Origin: Elusimicrobiales bacterium
GTDB taxonomy: Bacteria > Elusimicrobiota > Elusimicrobia > Elusimicrobiales > UBA9959
Reading direction: 5' to 3'
Assembly: GCA_028688015.1 (NCBI GenBank)
Contig: JAQTZB010000004.1
Coordinates: 1-64,000, forward strand
Length of the DNA stretch: 64,000 bases
Shown here: positions 52,130 to 62,101 of the stretch, piece after piece
Layout: every line of letters starts with the position of its first letter
Position numbering within the stretch: position 1 is the first letter of the stretch
The notes under the pieces: generated by a model
Told to the model about the DNA's origin: nothing
Databases searched by the model: none
What the model saw: the letters and a program-made list of their open reading frames with translations, nothing else
Program-made: the position numbers and the translations under genes

Positions 52130-52831
52130 ATGAAACCCGGCAAGACCATACTGACGATAGCGGCGCTGATAACGGCGTCCTCCGCTTTCGCCGCCGATTT
52201 CGGCCTCAACATGATCTCCGCCAGGGACATCCAGCCCTCCGCCCAGTTCCTGGCGCTGCCCGCGCCCGCCGCCGAGATCTCCGTCATGGACGAGGCCGAG
52301 GCCGCCTCCTACATAGCCGACCGCGAAACGCCCCCCGAGAACGCCGAGAAGGGCCTGCAGCTGGCGCCCGCCGGTGAGAACCTGGGCGGCGACGGCACGG
52401 TGACCCTCTACCACCAGTGGCACCGGGAAACCCTGCAGGTCCGCTACCGCGACGCCCGCGGCAACTATATCCCCCAGGCCCTGGCCCAGATCCGCCGCCT
52501 GTTCCGCTGCCGCCTGACCGGCAGGGAAGCCGAAGTGCCCGCCAAGCTTATAGAGATAATAGACGCGCTGCAGGACAAGCTGGGCAACCGCACCGTCACC
52601 GTGATCTGCGGCTACCGCAGCCCCGAGCTGAACGGCGCCCTGGCCGAAGCCTCCGGCGCCGTGGCCAAGCAGAGCCTGCACATGCGCGGCTGGGCCGCGG
52701 ATATCAAGATAGACGGCGTGCGCACCTCCGCCCTGCGCGACGCGGCCAAGGCCCTGAAGGCCGGCGGCGTGGGCTACTACCCTTCAGACGGCTTCGTGCA
52801 CGTGGACGTAGGCGCCGTGCGCACCTGGTAA
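52130..52831 (+). CDS. Secreted M15A/YcbK-type (DUF882) peptidase
   Basis: The product has 233 residues from the ATG at 52130, which opens a signal peptide (MKPGKTILTIAALITASSAF). The catalytic domain (about 100-233) has the YcbK/MepK layout: TVTLYHQWHRETLQVRYRDA, TVICGYRSPELNGALAE, the zinc-binding QSLHMRGWAADI, and GGVGYYPSDGFVHVDVG. Relatives cleave D-amino-acid cross-links in peptidoglycan. An upstream in-frame start at 52019 is rejected because it lies before the promoter. Confidence 0.9.
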   Translation: MKPGKTILTIAALITASSAFAADFGLNMISARDIQPSAQFLALPAPAAEISVMDEAEAASYIADRETPPENAEKGLQLAPAGENLGGDGTVTLYHQWHRETLQVRYRDARGNYIPQALAQIRRLFRCRLTGREAEVPAKLIEIIDALQDKLGNRTVTVICGYRSPELNGALAEASGAVAKQSLHMRGWAADIKIDGVRTSALRDAAKALKAGGVGYYPSDGFVHVDVGAVRTW

Positions 52832-52844
52832 CTTAAGGATGAAA

Positions 52845-53609
52845 ATGGACCTCAAAACGCTCTCCCTGGCCCTGCTCGCGCTCTCTCTCTGCGCCCCGGC
52901 CGCCTGGGCCGGAGAACCCGCATACGAACAAAGAACCGTCCTTTTAAGCGAAACCTCCGCGCCCCTCACCCGCGAGGAGGCCGCCGCGCTTTTCCCCGGC
53001 CCCGCCGGGGACGACAGGATAGCCATCGCGCCCGTCATTATCGTCATGGCCGGCGCCAAGCTGTGGAACGTCATAGTCAACGGCCGCCCCTCGGCCGACC
53101 TGGCCTCGGCCTACGCCAGCGCCATCCCCGGCTTCCAGTTCAACTGGAACGACATGGCGGACTGGAAAAAGGTCACCAGGCGCTATCGCTTCAAGATGGG
53201 CAACTTCATCCAGGGCGACGACGCGGTGGACATAGTTTACGAAACCACTTTCTTCCACGGCTCGCTGGCTACCCCGGGCTCCAGCCCGCTGCGCCGCGGC
53301 CACTACATCGCCAATTTCGTGGTGAAGCCGGAAACCATAAAGATGAAATGGGGCTGGAAGGTCTCCCTGAGCGTGCTGATGTCCAATCCCATGAACATAG
53401 GCACCGCCGAGGAGCCCACGGCGCTGCTGGAGGCCGACCTGAAGTGGCTGTTCGCCAAGCCGTTCAGCGACGAGCCCAAGATAGGCATGGAGACCATGAG
53501 CGTGGACGGCCTCGGCAACCTGGTGACCTCCATAGACGGGGCCCTGCAGCTGCCCCCGGTGCGTGACGACGAGCCGGCCGCGGAAATCCCCGCGATCAGC
53601 TGGGACTAG
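52845..53609 (+). CDS. Secreted protein, paralogue of next gene
   Basis: The product has 254 residues from the second of two close ATGs (52845), six bases after AAGG. A signal peptide (MDLKTLSLALLALSLCAPAA) is followed by a mature part that aligns along its length with the 53699 protein: SAYASAIPGFQFNWNDMADW, HYIANFVVKPETIKMKWGWK and SVLMSNPMNIGTAEEP. No known family was recognised. It starts 13 bases after the peptidase gene stop, so is probably in its operon. The conserved WGWK and PMN motifs suggest a lipid-binding or envelope fold, but that is a guess. Confidence 0.78.
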   Translation: MDLKTLSLALLALSLCAPAAWAGEPAYEQRTVLLSETSAPLTREEAAALFPGPAGDDRIAIAPVIIVMAGAKLWNVIVNGRPSADLASAYASAIPGFQFNWNDMADWKKVTRRYRFKMGNFIQGDDAVDIVYETTFFHGSLATPGSSPLRRGHYIANFVVKPETIKMKWGWKVSLSVLMSNPMNIGTAEEPTALLEADLKWLFAKPFSDEPKIGMETMSVDGLGNLVTSIDGALQLPPVRDDEPAAEIPAISWD

Positions 53610-53640
53610 AGGCCCAGGCCCGGCCTAGGCCCCCCGCCCC

Positions 53641-53668
53641 TTGTGCTTTCCGGGACATACGCTAAACT
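53641..53668 (+). promoter_or_regulatory. Promoter, TTGTGC-16-TAAACT
   Basis: TTGTGC at 53641-53646 and TAAACT at 53663-53668 with a 16-base spacer. An ATG at 53675 stands exactly six bases later, at the expected transcription start. The signal peptide starts at a second ATG (53699) after AAGGAG. Confidence 0.55.
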
Positions 53669-53698
53669 ATATACATGAAGGGACAAGGAGACAGCACT

Positions 53699-54496
53699 AT
53701 GAAAAAACTTCTACTGGCCGTGGCCGCCCTCTGCGTTTCGTACTCTCCCGCTTTCGCCGTGCAGGACGAGGACTATTTCAAGACCTCGGCCGTCACCGTG
53801 ACCTCCGAAGAGAGCGTCCGCGACCTGACCGCCGAAGACGCCTTCCCCGTCCCCCTGCGCAACACCATCCCCGACACCAAGGTGGCCGGCGCGGCCATCG
53901 TCAACGGCGGCGTGCAGGCCTGGAACGTCATCAACAGCGGCAAGCCGGACGCCAATCTCTCCAGCTCCTACGCCAGCGCCATTCCCGGCTTCTCCTTTAA
54001 CTGGGCCAACTTCAGCGGCTGGAAGAAGAAAGAAGTGGTCTACACCTACACCGTCACCAACCTGATGCAGGTGGACGTGATCAAGATAAAGTACGCGGTC
54101 TCCTTCTACTACAACGGCCAGAACCTGGTGGCCATGCGCGAGCCCAGCGACCCCCTCAGCAGCATGGCCCAGCGCAACGACGCCATCAAAGGCCACTACA
54201 TCACCAACTTCACCGTGCGCCCGCTGACCATGAACATCAAGTGGGGCTGGAAGTTCTCCCTGAACGTGCGCATGTCGGACCCGATGAACGTGGGCTCCGC
54301 GGACGCCCCCGTGGCGCACCTGCAGGCCGACCTGAACTACATAGTGTCCACCCCCTTCTCCACCAACGGCGGCATGTGGACCTACGACGTGACCGGCCTG
54401 GGCGGCTTCCGCGACCTGAGCGAGCAGAACAGGGCGCGCACGCTGGCCATCCCCCCGCTCGAGCCCGTCGACGGTTCCACGATGACCTTCAACTAA
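53699..54496 (+). CDS. Secreted protein, paralogue of 52845
   Basis: The product has 265 residues. The ATG at 53699 with AAGGAG at 53685-53690 is preferred over 53675, which would add MKGQGDST. A signal peptide (MKKLLLAVAALCVSYSPAFA) is followed by SSYASAIPGFSFNWANFSGW, HYITNFTVRPLTMNIKWGWK and NVRMSDPMNVGSADAP, shared with the upstream gene. The pair arose by duplication but each seems to have kept separate expression. Function unknown. Confidence 0.82.
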   Translation: MKKLLLAVAALCVSYSPAFAVQDEDYFKTSAVTVTSEESVRDLTAEDAFPVPLRNTIPDTKVAGAAIVNGGVQAWNVINSGKPDANLSSSYASAIPGFSFNWANFSGWKKKEVVYTYTVTNLMQVDVIKIKYAVSFYYNGQNLVAMREPSDPLSSMAQRNDAIKGHYITNFTVRPLTMNIKWGWKFSLNVRMSDPMNVGSADAPVAHLQADLNYIVSTPFSTNGGMWTYDVTGLGGFRDLSEQNRARTLAIPPLEPVDGSTMTFN

Positions 54497-54510
54497 ATTC
54501 TTAAGGCAAA

Positions 54511-54544
54511 TAAAAAACCCCGGCGCGAACCGGGGTTTTTTATT
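54511..54544. terminator. Bidirectional rho-independent terminator
   Basis: AAAAAACCCCGG, a six-base loop and CCGGGGTTTTTT form a symmetric hairpin with T-tracts on both strands, between the convergent genes ending at 54496 and 54558. Confidence 0.92.
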
Positions 54545-54557
54545 TGTACGGTCCGTC

Positions 54558-55070
<513 letters not shown>

Positions 55071-55090
55071 TGTATGTCTCCTTTACTTCC

Positions 55091-56023
55091 TTACTTCGCC
55101 AGCACGCCGGCCTTATCCTTAAGGTAGCAGGCCAGGGCGATAGAGTGCAGTTTGGTCATCGGGCTGTCCGTGCGGGACGGCAGAATGACGGGGATGTTGG
55201 AGCCGGCCAGCAGCGTGGCGGACTTCATGCCGGCGCCGAAGAAGGACAGGCACTTGTACACCGGGTTCGCGGAATCGAGGTCCGGGAACAGCGCGATGTC
55301 GGTATTGCCCGGCACCACGGCGTCCTTGATGCCTTTCTCGGCGGCCAGTTCCTTGGAGAAGGAGATATAGACGTCGTAGGGGCCCTCCACGGTGCAGTTC
55401 TTTATCTTGCCTTCCTTGTTCATGTTGACTAGCGCCTGCGCGTCGAGGGTGCTGGGGATTTTCTCGTTGACCTTCTCCACCGGGCAAACCACGGCCACGT
55501 TGGGCTTGGCCACGCCCAGCATGCGCATCATGTCCACGGCGTTATTGGTGATCATGGCCTTCTGGTCCAGGGTCGGGGCTATCATGATGGCCGCGTCGGT
55601 GACGGCGAACAGCTTGTGGTAGTTGGCCTGCTCGAACAGCACGAAGTGGGAGAGCACGGTGCCCTCGGCCACGAACGCCATGTCCTTGCGCAGGATGGCC
55701 TTCATGTAGAACTTGGTGTCGACGAGGCCCTTCACCAGGAAGTCGCCCTTGCCGGCCTTGACCAGTTCGACCGCCATATTGCACATCTCGGCGTAATCGG
55801 ACTTATCCACGATCTCGAAGATACCGAGGTTCAGGCCGACTTTCCCGGCCATCTCTTCGACCTGGGTCTTCGGGCCGATCAAAATGCCGCCCGAGATGAT
55901 CTTGTGTTCCACGCCCATCTTGCAGGCGGTCAGCACCTCGTCGTTGTTGGCGCCGGGCACCACTATGCGGTTGGTCTTGCCCTTCACCAGGCCCAGCAGC
56001 TCGTCAAAGTTCTTGAAGTTCAT
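55091..56023 (-). CDS. ptb: Phosphate butyryltransferase
   Basis: The product has 310 residues. It belongs to the phosphate acetyl/butyryltransferase family, which turns butyryl-CoA and phosphate into butyryl-phosphate and CoA. Family segments visible are RIVVPGANNDEVLTACKMGV, AEGTVLSHFVLFEQANYHKL, TDAAIMIAPTLDQKAMITNN, VEGPYDVYISFSKELAAEKG and PSRTDSPMTKLHSIALACYL. It lies 33 bases downstream of butyrate kinase; the pairing is the classic ptb-buk arrangement and supports butyrate rather than acetate as substrate. Branched acyl-CoA esters are an alternative. Confidence 0.9.
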   Translation of the reverse strand: MNFKNFDELLGLVKGKTNRIVVPGANNDEVLTACKMGVEHKIISGGILIGPKTQVEEMAGKVGLNLGIFEIVDKSDYAEMCNMAVELVKAGKGDFLVKGLVDTKFYMKAILRKDMAFVAEGTVLSHFVLFEQANYHKLFAVTDAAIMIAPTLDQKAMITNNAVDMMRMLGVAKPNVAVVCPVEKVNEKIPSTLDAQALVNMNKEGKIKNCTVEGPYDVYISFSKELAAEKGIKDAVVPGNTDIALFPDLDSANPVYKCLSFFGAGMKSATLLAGSNIPVILPSRTDSPMTKLHSIALACYLKDKAGVLAK

Positions 56024-56056
56024 TTTTCCTCCGGAGTAAGTTTAAGTTGAAACAAA

Positions 56057-57175
56057 TCAGTACTTCTTTACCGCGTTCGGGTGGCGCAGGGCCGTCTCCG
56101 CCGCGGTGCGCAGCGCGGTCATCTCGTCGCCGCCGGGATAGGAGAGGATCTGCGCTATCCAGCCCACGCGGCGCTTGATCTCGGGCACCAGCACCTTGTC
56201 ATAGGCCAGGCCGCCGGTCAGCACGATGGCGTCCACCTTGCCTTCCAGCACCGTCGCCAGCGCGCCGATCTCCTTGCAGATCTGGTAGCCCATGGCGTGC
56301 ACTGCCTCGCGGGCCTCGTCGCGGGTCATCTTGTCCGGGTCTATGCCGCTGCCGGGCTTGATCTCACCGGTCAGGATGTATTTTTCCAGCGCGACGCAGT
56401 CCGAGGTCCCGGTATAGGCCACCAGGCCGCCCTGCCCCTTCAGCTTGAGCATCATGTCCTGCTGCGTGTACTTGCCGGAGAAGCACATCTTGACCAGGCC
56501 GCCGGCGGGCACGCCGCCGGAGCGCTGCGGGGTGAAAGGGCCGTCGCCGTTGAGCGCGTTGTTCACGTCTATCACGCGCCCGGCCAGGTGCGCGCCCACG
56601 GAAACGCCGCCGCCGCCGTGCATGACGATCAGGCGGCATTCCTCGTAAGGCTTGCCCAGCTGGCGCGCGGCGTGGCGGCCGCAGCGCTTCTGGTTGAGCG
56701 CGTGGAAGATGGAGATGCGCGGGTTTTCCGGCATGCCGGAGTAGCGCGCCAGCGGCAGCATCTCGTCTACCACCACGGGGTCGGCGATGTAGGACTTTAT
56801 GCCGAGCGGTTCGGCGATGTCGCGCGCAATGATGCCGCCCAGGTTGGAGGAGTGGTCGCCCAGCACGCCTTCCTTCAGGTCGGCCAGCAGCGCGTCGTCC
56901 ACCGCGTAGACGCCGCCCTCTATGGGCTTCACCAAGCCGCCGCGGCCGATGACGGCGTGCATCTCCTTGGGGTCCACCCCGTGCTCCTTGAGCGCCCCAA
57001 GCGCCATGCGCTTGCGCAGGTCGAACTGCGCCGTGATCTTCTCGCGCTCATAGGGCTTCAGGTCCTCCGGGCTGTAGCGGACGGTCTTGTGAAAGACCTC
57101 TTTCTCGCCGCGGAAGTAGCTGACCTCGTCGGAGGTCGAGCCGGGGTTGATGACAAGGATATTGTAGTCGGCCAT
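56057..57175 (-). CDS. buk: Butyrate kinase
   Basis: The product has 372 residues. It is an ASKHA-type acid kinase: NPGSTSDEVSYF start, AVIGRGGLVKPIEGGVYAV, ALNQKRCGRHAARQLGKPYE, the phosphate-2 loop LIVMHGGGGVSVGAHLAGRV, and the adenosine motif VLTGGLAYDKVL. It makes butyrate and ATP from butyryl-phosphate. An AGGAGA site precedes the ATG. It forms an operon with ptb and probably with the SEC-C gene. The product points to fermentative energy metabolism or use of short acids. Confidence 0.95.
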   Translation of the reverse strand: MADYNILVINPGSTSDEVSYFRGEKEVFHKTVRYSPEDLKPYEREKITAQFDLRKRMALGALKEHGVDPKEMHAVIGRGGLVKPIEGGVYAVDDALLADLKEGVLGDHSSNLGGIIARDIAEPLGIKSYIADPVVVDEMLPLARYSGMPENPRISIFHALNQKRCGRHAARQLGKPYEECRLIVMHGGGGVSVGAHLAGRVIDVNNALNGDGPFTPQRSGGVPAGGLVKMCFSGKYTQQDMMLKLKGQGGLVAYTGTSDCVALEKYILTGEIKPGSGIDPDKMTRDEAREAVHAMGYQICKEIGALATVLEGKVDAIVLTGGLAYDKVLVPEIKRRVGWIAQILSYPGGDEMTALRTAAETALRHPNAVKKY

Positions 57176-57183
57176 GTTTCTCC

Positions 57184-58290
57184 TTACTCGAAAATAATTT
57201 CGTACAGGTACGGCGCGTTCTTCTTCTCAACGGTGACGAAGATCTTTTTGCCGCCTTCGGCGGCGAAGCCCGGCTGCTCCTTGGCCCCGTAGCAGTAGTC
57301 CTCTTTGGCGCAGGGCAACAGCGGGGCGGGCTCGCCCCATGGGCCCCAGGGATTAGGCGCCAGCCGCGCCAGCGCGCGGCCGCCTTCGGGGTCGGAATAG
57401 ACGGCCAGGTAGGCCTTCAGGTGTTCGTTATAGGAAACCGAAAATTCCTCCGGCATGCCCGGCAGCACGTCCGCGGCCTCGGAGATATCCTTGGTCCAGG
57501 CCCCGGTAGCGGCCTCGGCGGAGTAATAGTCGTATTTTTCCCGGGCGGCCAGGCCGTCGGGCTTCACGCGGGCCAGGCGGGCGGCGTATTCGCCAGGGGC
57601 GGTCAGGGCGCGCCCGTAGACGTAGATCCAGCCGTCCTCGTCGGCGTACAGCGCCGAACCGAAAGCCGGCTCGATGTCGTTCCAGAGCGAGTAGCGCGCC
57701 CCGGCGCGCGCTTTTAAGTAGGGTCCGGCAGGCCCGGCCGAGGCCGCCACGCCCTGTCCGACGCGGAAGTAGTCGTAGGGCTCGGGGCCGTAATTGTTCA
57801 TTATGGAGTAGAAGACGTGGCAGCCGGCGGGCAGGCAGAGCCCGGCCCGGGGCCAGAACTTGCGCACCTGGCTGTATTCCTTCAGGTCCCCGGACAGCAG
57901 CGGCAGCGGCCAGCGGTTCTCGTCGGACACGAAGGCCAGCGCCCCGGCCTGGGCGTAAGGGGAGGTGCTGGGGACCAGGGCCGCGCCGCCGTCCACGATG
58001 CCCCAGACGGCGGCCTGGCCGTCCTGGCGCAGCTCGCCGGCCCAGATATTATTGAGCAGCCAAAGGGTGCGCCCGTCGGGCAGGGGCAGGGAATAATTGC
58101 CGCCCTGTCCGACCACCGCTCCGGTGGACGGGGCCTGGGAGAGCAGAGGGGTTCCGGAGGACACCGCGAAAGCCGGCAGGGCCTGCGCCTGCTGGGCGGC
58201 CAGCGGGGCGGCCCCCAAGGCGCAGAAAAAACACGCGGCGGCCGCCGAGAGGGCGGGCCTGGCAACCGCTTTAAGTGACTGGAACCGCAT
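57184..58290 (-). CDS. Secreted DUF4185-like protein
   Basis: The product has 368 residues from the ATG at 58290, 9 bases after CCGGAG; an upstream TTG is less likely. A signal peptide (LSAAAACFFCALGAAPLAAQ) is followed by a beta-propeller-like domain: GQGGNYSLPLPDGRTLWLLN, SALYADEDGWIYVYGR and FSVSYNEHLKAYLAVYSDPE. The layout matches DUF4185 proteins, related to carbohydrate-active propellers. TATAAT-like sequence lies on the minus strand about 35-45 bases upstream. It ends 8 bases before the start of buk. Confidence 0.8.
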   Translation of the reverse strand: MRFQSLKAVARPALSAAAACFFCALGAAPLAAQQAQALPAFAVSSGTPLLSQAPSTGAVVGQGGNYSLPLPDGRTLWLLNNIWAGELRQDGQAAVWGIVDGGAALVPSTSPYAQAGALAFVSDENRWPLPLLSGDLKEYSQVRKFWPRAGLCLPAGCHVFYSIMNNYGPEPYDYFRVGQGVAASAGPAGPYLKARAGARYSLWNDIEPAFGSALYADEDGWIYVYGRALTAPGEYAARLARVKPDGLAAREKYDYYSAEAATGAWTKDISEAADVLPGMPEEFSVSYNEHLKAYLAVYSDPEGGRALARLAPNPWGPWGEPAPLLPCAKEDYCYGAKEQPGFAAEGGKKIFVTVEKKNAPYLYEIIFE

Positions 58291-58397
58291 GCTGTTCAAC
58301 TCCGGAAGGTTTTCAGATTTAAATTATAATATAATAGAAACCGCGCACCACGCAAATTCCCGGGTTTACTCCCGTTTTTTCTGTAACATATTAGTCA

Positions 58398-58425
58398 TTG
58401 ATTTTAGCGCACGCTCTGTTAAACT
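58398..58425 (+). promoter_or_regulatory. Promoter, TTGATT-16-TAAACT, leaderless arrangement
   Basis: TTGATT at 58398-58403 and TAAACT at 58420-58425 with a 16-base spacer. ATG follows six bases later at 58432, where transcription should start. No Shine-Dalgarno sequence exists. Confidence 0.6.
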
Positions 58426-58431
58426 ATCTAT

Positions 58432-61400
58432 ATGTTCCCTAAGGCCAAAACGCTGCTCGCCGCCGCCTGCCTCCTGGCGGCTGGCGTATCCGCGCGCGCG
58501 GCCGCCCCGACCCCGGCCCTGGTCTCCTCCAGTACCGGGAGCATAAACGTCTCGTGGACCGGCGGGACCGCGCCTTTCATAGCGGCCCTCTCCACGACCC
58601 CCGCTTTTACTGTCACCACCGCCAGCGGCACCGTGGCGTCTTCGCCCCACAGCTTTCCCGGCATAGCCCCCGACACCACCTATTACTTCAAGGTCAAGTC
58701 CGCCGGCGACATCGGCCAGTACTCTTCCGTGCTGAGCACCGCGACCCGGGTTGCGACGCCCTCCGGCATCTATTCCCTCTCGACCTATTTCACGGCGGAC
58801 TCTTCCCACACCGCGGCCATCACCGTGGGCTGGGACACGGGCGGCAACCCGGAATACACCCCCTACGAGCTGCTCTACGCCGACAACGCCGGCTTCACGA
58901 CCTCCACCACCGTGGTAGGCGGCTACCCGCCGGTGATGGCCGGCGGCCTCAACGCCAACACCACCTACTACTTCAAGGTCAGGGCGCGCGGCCTCACCGG
59001 CGCCATAACACCCTATACCGGGGCTATCTCCACCTCTACGCTGGCCATGCGCCTCACCGGGGTGGGGCACACCGTGCACGAAACCACCGCGGCGGTCTCT
59101 TGGAACTCTCTGAACGACGCCGGGGTGCAGGCGCTGCGGTCGCAGGGCTACAGGCTGAACTACTCGCTGAACACCTCCATGATCCCGCCGGTAACCTGGA
59201 GCACCGCCGACCCGGCCGTCAGCTCCCGCGACCTGGCCGGCCTGCTGCGCAATACCACCTACTATTACCAGGCCGGCGCGCTGAACCACCCGGGGCTGCC
59301 GAACATGTCGGAAGTCCGCTCCTTCACCACGCTGGGCGCGCGGCCGCAGGGCCTGGCGCGGCTGGCCGTGGCCGACGGCTCGGCCAGGCTGGGCTGGACG
59401 GCGCTGGCACCCGCCGACGCCATGGGCTACCGCCTGGAGGCCTCCACCAGCAACTTCGCCGGCGGCGTCATAGAATCCTCCGCCTCTTATATCGCCGGCC
59501 TGAGCACCCTGACCATTACCACGCTCTACCCCAACACCACCTATTACTTCAGGACCGCCTCGCTGAACACGGACTACGCGCCGAACTACAGCTCGCGGCT
59601 GTCCTCCGTGACGCTGGCGCTGCCGGTCTCCGCCGACCTGACCTGGCCGCACGCCTACCCGCACGAGGTCGCCATCGACTTTATCCCCCTCCAGGCCGCC
59701 CCGCAGCACTTCGCCAGCGAAGGCTACCGCCTGGAGGCCGCCACGGCCCCCTTCGGCAGCGGCGGGACGATCTTCTCCTCCGCCACTTACACTTACCAGG
59801 ACACGCTGAGGTCCCTGGCCGTCTCCGGGCTGGCCGCCAACACCACCTATTATCTGCGCCTCGCCACGCTCAACTGGGAGAATACGCCCAACTACACGCT
59901 GCTGCCCTCCACCAGGACCGGCTTCCCGCTCCCGCTGTCCGGAGTTACGCTGGACTCGGTCTGGAGCTCCAGCGCCGCGCTGAGCTACACGCCCAACTCC
60001 GCCGCGCAGCGGCACGTGGCCGAGGCCTCGGTCCACCGCTTCTTCGGCTCTATAGCCGCCAGCTCCTCCACTGCTGATCCCGCCCTCACCGGGCTGGCCA
60101 TCGAGGGGCTGGACGAGAACACCCTCTATTACTTCCGCGTCGGCGCGCTCTACAACGGGACCACCATCTACTCGGAAGCCGCGCCGCTTTACCGGCAAAC
60201 CCTGCCCAAACAGCTCCTCGGCGTGACCGCGTCCGGGGTCTACCAGTCCAGCGTCACCGTCACCTGGAGCCAGCTGGGCGGCGCCACGCAGGCCGACGCC
60301 GCGGAGCGCTACCTGCTGGAGGCCGCCGCCAACCCGTCCTTCGCCCCTGTGCTCTTCTCCTCGGAGACCGCCAACATCAACCTGAGCACCCTGGCGCTGA
60401 CCGGCCTGGCGTCCAACGCCAGCTACTATTTCAGGGCGGGCACGATCAACCTGGAGGGCTATGTCAACTACTCGCCCGTGCAGTCCACCGCCACGCTGTG
60501 CAGCCCGCCCGTGCAACAGGTCTTCAACCTGACCCCCAACTCGATGACCCCGAAGTGGCTGTTTAACTCCAACCCGGCCGACACCCGCTACCTGGTGGAG
60601 CTCGACGACAACGCGGATTTCTCTCCCATCCTGGCCTCCTCCGTCACGGTACTGTCTTCAGCCACCTTCTCGGGCCTCGGGCCCAACACCACCTATTACA
60701 CCCGCGTCACCGCGATAAACAGGCTGAACCGCGCCATCCCGCCGGTAACCTTCTCGGCCATGGCCACGGCCGCCTATCCCCCGGCCGCCCTCGCCGCCAC
60801 CGGAATCACCAACTACGGGCTGACCGCCAACTGGGGCACCGGCGGCAACACCCCGCTGGTTACCTGGTACACGGCCTATATTTCCTCCAGCTCCGACCTG
60901 TCCGGCACCGTGCATTCTTCCACTACCCGCAACCTGTCAGCCTCTTTCACGGGCCTGGTTTCCGACGCCAGCTACTATCTGCGCGTCTCGGCGCTGAACC
61001 TGACGGGCGTTCCCACCGACCCGGCCACGGACCTGGGCGCCGCCCTGACGCTGCCCACCACCCCCTACCTCCTGGCCCCGGACCAGACTTTCTTCGACCC
61101 GATGCTGGACGGCTTCTCCGTGCGCTGGGAGCCCAACGGCAACTCCTCTCACACCTACTACTACGTCCAGGCCTCTACCATGGCCGACTACTCCGTGATA
61201 AACTCTTCGCGCCTGGTCAACGCCCTGAACTGCACTTTCTCCGACCTGCAGATAGACACCACCTACTGGGTGCGCGTGCAGGCCCGCGGCCAGGCCGGGA
61301 CGCAGACCCAGTATTCCCCGCCGCCACCCTACCCTTCGGCGGCCGACGTGGAACGTTCTACCCGCACGCTCTTCTCTTCGCAGAAGAACGCTACCGCCCA

Positions 61401-62076
61401 GACCACCAACGAGATCACGCTGGAGACCTCCTACGGCACCATCTCCGTGCTGCTGCCGCAGGGCTCCATCGGCAGCTCCACCCGCCTGACGCTGGCGCCG
61501 GTCTCGGTCTTCGCGCCGCCGGCCTCCGCGGTCTCGGTCCTGACCCCCACCGGGATCGGGATCTCGCTTACCTATTTCCCGCCCACGCTGGTGCGCAGCG
61601 CCATCACCATAAATATCCCCTACCGCGCCTCCGACCTGCCGGCCGGCATCGACCGCACGCGGCTGGTCATAGCGCTCTACGACGAGGCCAACGCCGTCTG
61701 GGTGCCGCTGCCCTCGGTCTCAGACACGGCCAACAACCGCGTCTCCGGCCAGACCTGGCATCTGTCCACTTTTCAGATCATGCAGGCGCAGCCGGAGACC
61801 GGCCTGGCCGGGGTTAAGATCTACCCCAACCCCTACCGCCCTAACTCGGTTTCTGACGTGATGCACTTCACCAACCTGCCGGCCCTCGCCAAGGTCAGGC
61901 TCTACACCTTCCTGGGCGAGCTGGTGCGCACGCTGAAGGCGGATGTCAACGGCATGGCCCACTGGGACGGCCTCAACGACGACGGCCGGAAGGCCGCCAG
62001 CGGCGTGTACATTGCTTTCATCCAGACCAAGGGCAAAACGTCGAGCAAAAGCTTTAAGGTGGCTCTGGAGCGCTGA
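58432..62076 (+). CDS. Secreted ten-repeat fibronectin-III protein with FlgD-like sorting domain
   Basis: The product has 1214 residues. A signal peptide (MFPKAKTLLAAACLLAAGVS) is followed by ten FN3-type repeats of about 95 residues, each marked by a strand such as NTTYYFKVRARG, NTTYYFRTASLN, NTTYYLRLATLN or DTTYWVRVQARG. At about 985-1115 comes a beta domain also found in the 3125 protease (GIGISLTYFPP, IDRTRLVIALYDEANAVWVP). The C-terminal about 85 residues (KIYPNPYRPNSVSD, VRLYTFLGELVRTLKADVNG, GRKAASGVYIAFIQ) are the FlgD-like sorting tail. It is followed by a PorV-like gene 25 bases later. The likely role is adhesion or surface-layer structure. Confidence 0.92.
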   Translation: MFPKAKTLLAAACLLAAGVSARAAAPTPALVSSSTGSINVSWTGGTAPFIAALSTTPAFTVTTASGTVASSPHSFPGIAPDTTYYFKVKSAGDIGQYSSVLSTATRVATPSGIYSLSTYFTADSSHTAAITVGWDTGGNPEYTPYELLYADNAGFTTSTTVVGGYPPVMAGGLNANTTYYFKVRARGLTGAITPYTGAISTSTLAMRLTGVGHTVHETTAAVSWNSLNDAGVQALRSQGYRLNYSLNTSMIPPVTWSTADPAVSSRDLAGLLRNTTYYYQAGALNHPGLPNMSEVRSFTTLGARPQGLARLAVADGSARLGWTALAPADAMGYRLEASTSNFAGGVIESSASYIAGLSTLTITTLYPNTTYYFRTASLNTDYAPNYSSRLSSVTLALPVSADLTWPHAYPHEVAIDFIPLQAAPQHFASEGYRLEAATAPFGSGGTIFSSATYTYQDTLRSLAVSGLAANTTYYLRLATLNWENTPNYTLLPSTRTGFPLPLSGVTLDSVWSSSAALSYTPNSAAQRHVAEASVHRFFGSIAASSSTADPALTGLAIEGLDENTLYYFRVGALYNGTTIYSEAAPLYRQTLPKQLLGVTASGVYQSSVTVTWSQLGGATQADAAERYLLEAAANPSFAPVLFSSETANINLSTLALTGLASNASYYFRAGTINLEGYVNYSPVQSTATLCSPPVQQVFNLTPNSMTPKWLFNSNPADTRYLVELDDNADFSPILASSVTVLSSATFSGLGPNTTYYTRVTAINRLNRAIPPVTFSAMATAAYPPAALAATGITNYGLTANWGTGGNTPLVTWYTAYISSSSDLSGTVHSSTTRNLSASFTGLVSDASYYLRVSALNLTGVPTDPATDLGAALTLPTTPYLLAPDQTFFDPMLDGFSVRWEPNGNSSHTYYYVQASTMADYSVINSSRLVNALNCTFSDLQIDTTYWVRVQARGQAGTQTQYSPPPPYPSAADVERSTRTLFSSQKNATAQTTNEITLETSYGTISVLLPQGSIGSSTRLTLAPVSVFAPPASAVSVLTPTGIGISLTYFPPTLVRSAITINIPYRASDLPAGIDRTRLVIALYDEANAVWVPLPSVSDTANNRVSGQTWHLSTFQIMQAQPETGLAGVKIYPNPYRPNSVSDVMHFTNLPALAKVRLYTFLGELVRTLKADVNGMAHWDGLNDDGRKAASGVYIAFIQTKGKTSSKSFKVALER

Positions 62077-62101
62077 TAATTTTATGAAGAGGAGACCGTA
62101 C

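Noticed and set aside
58366-60516. 716-residue minus-strand frame
   Set aside because: Gly/Arg/Val-rich shadow opposite the FN3 protein, with no domain and no ribosome site.
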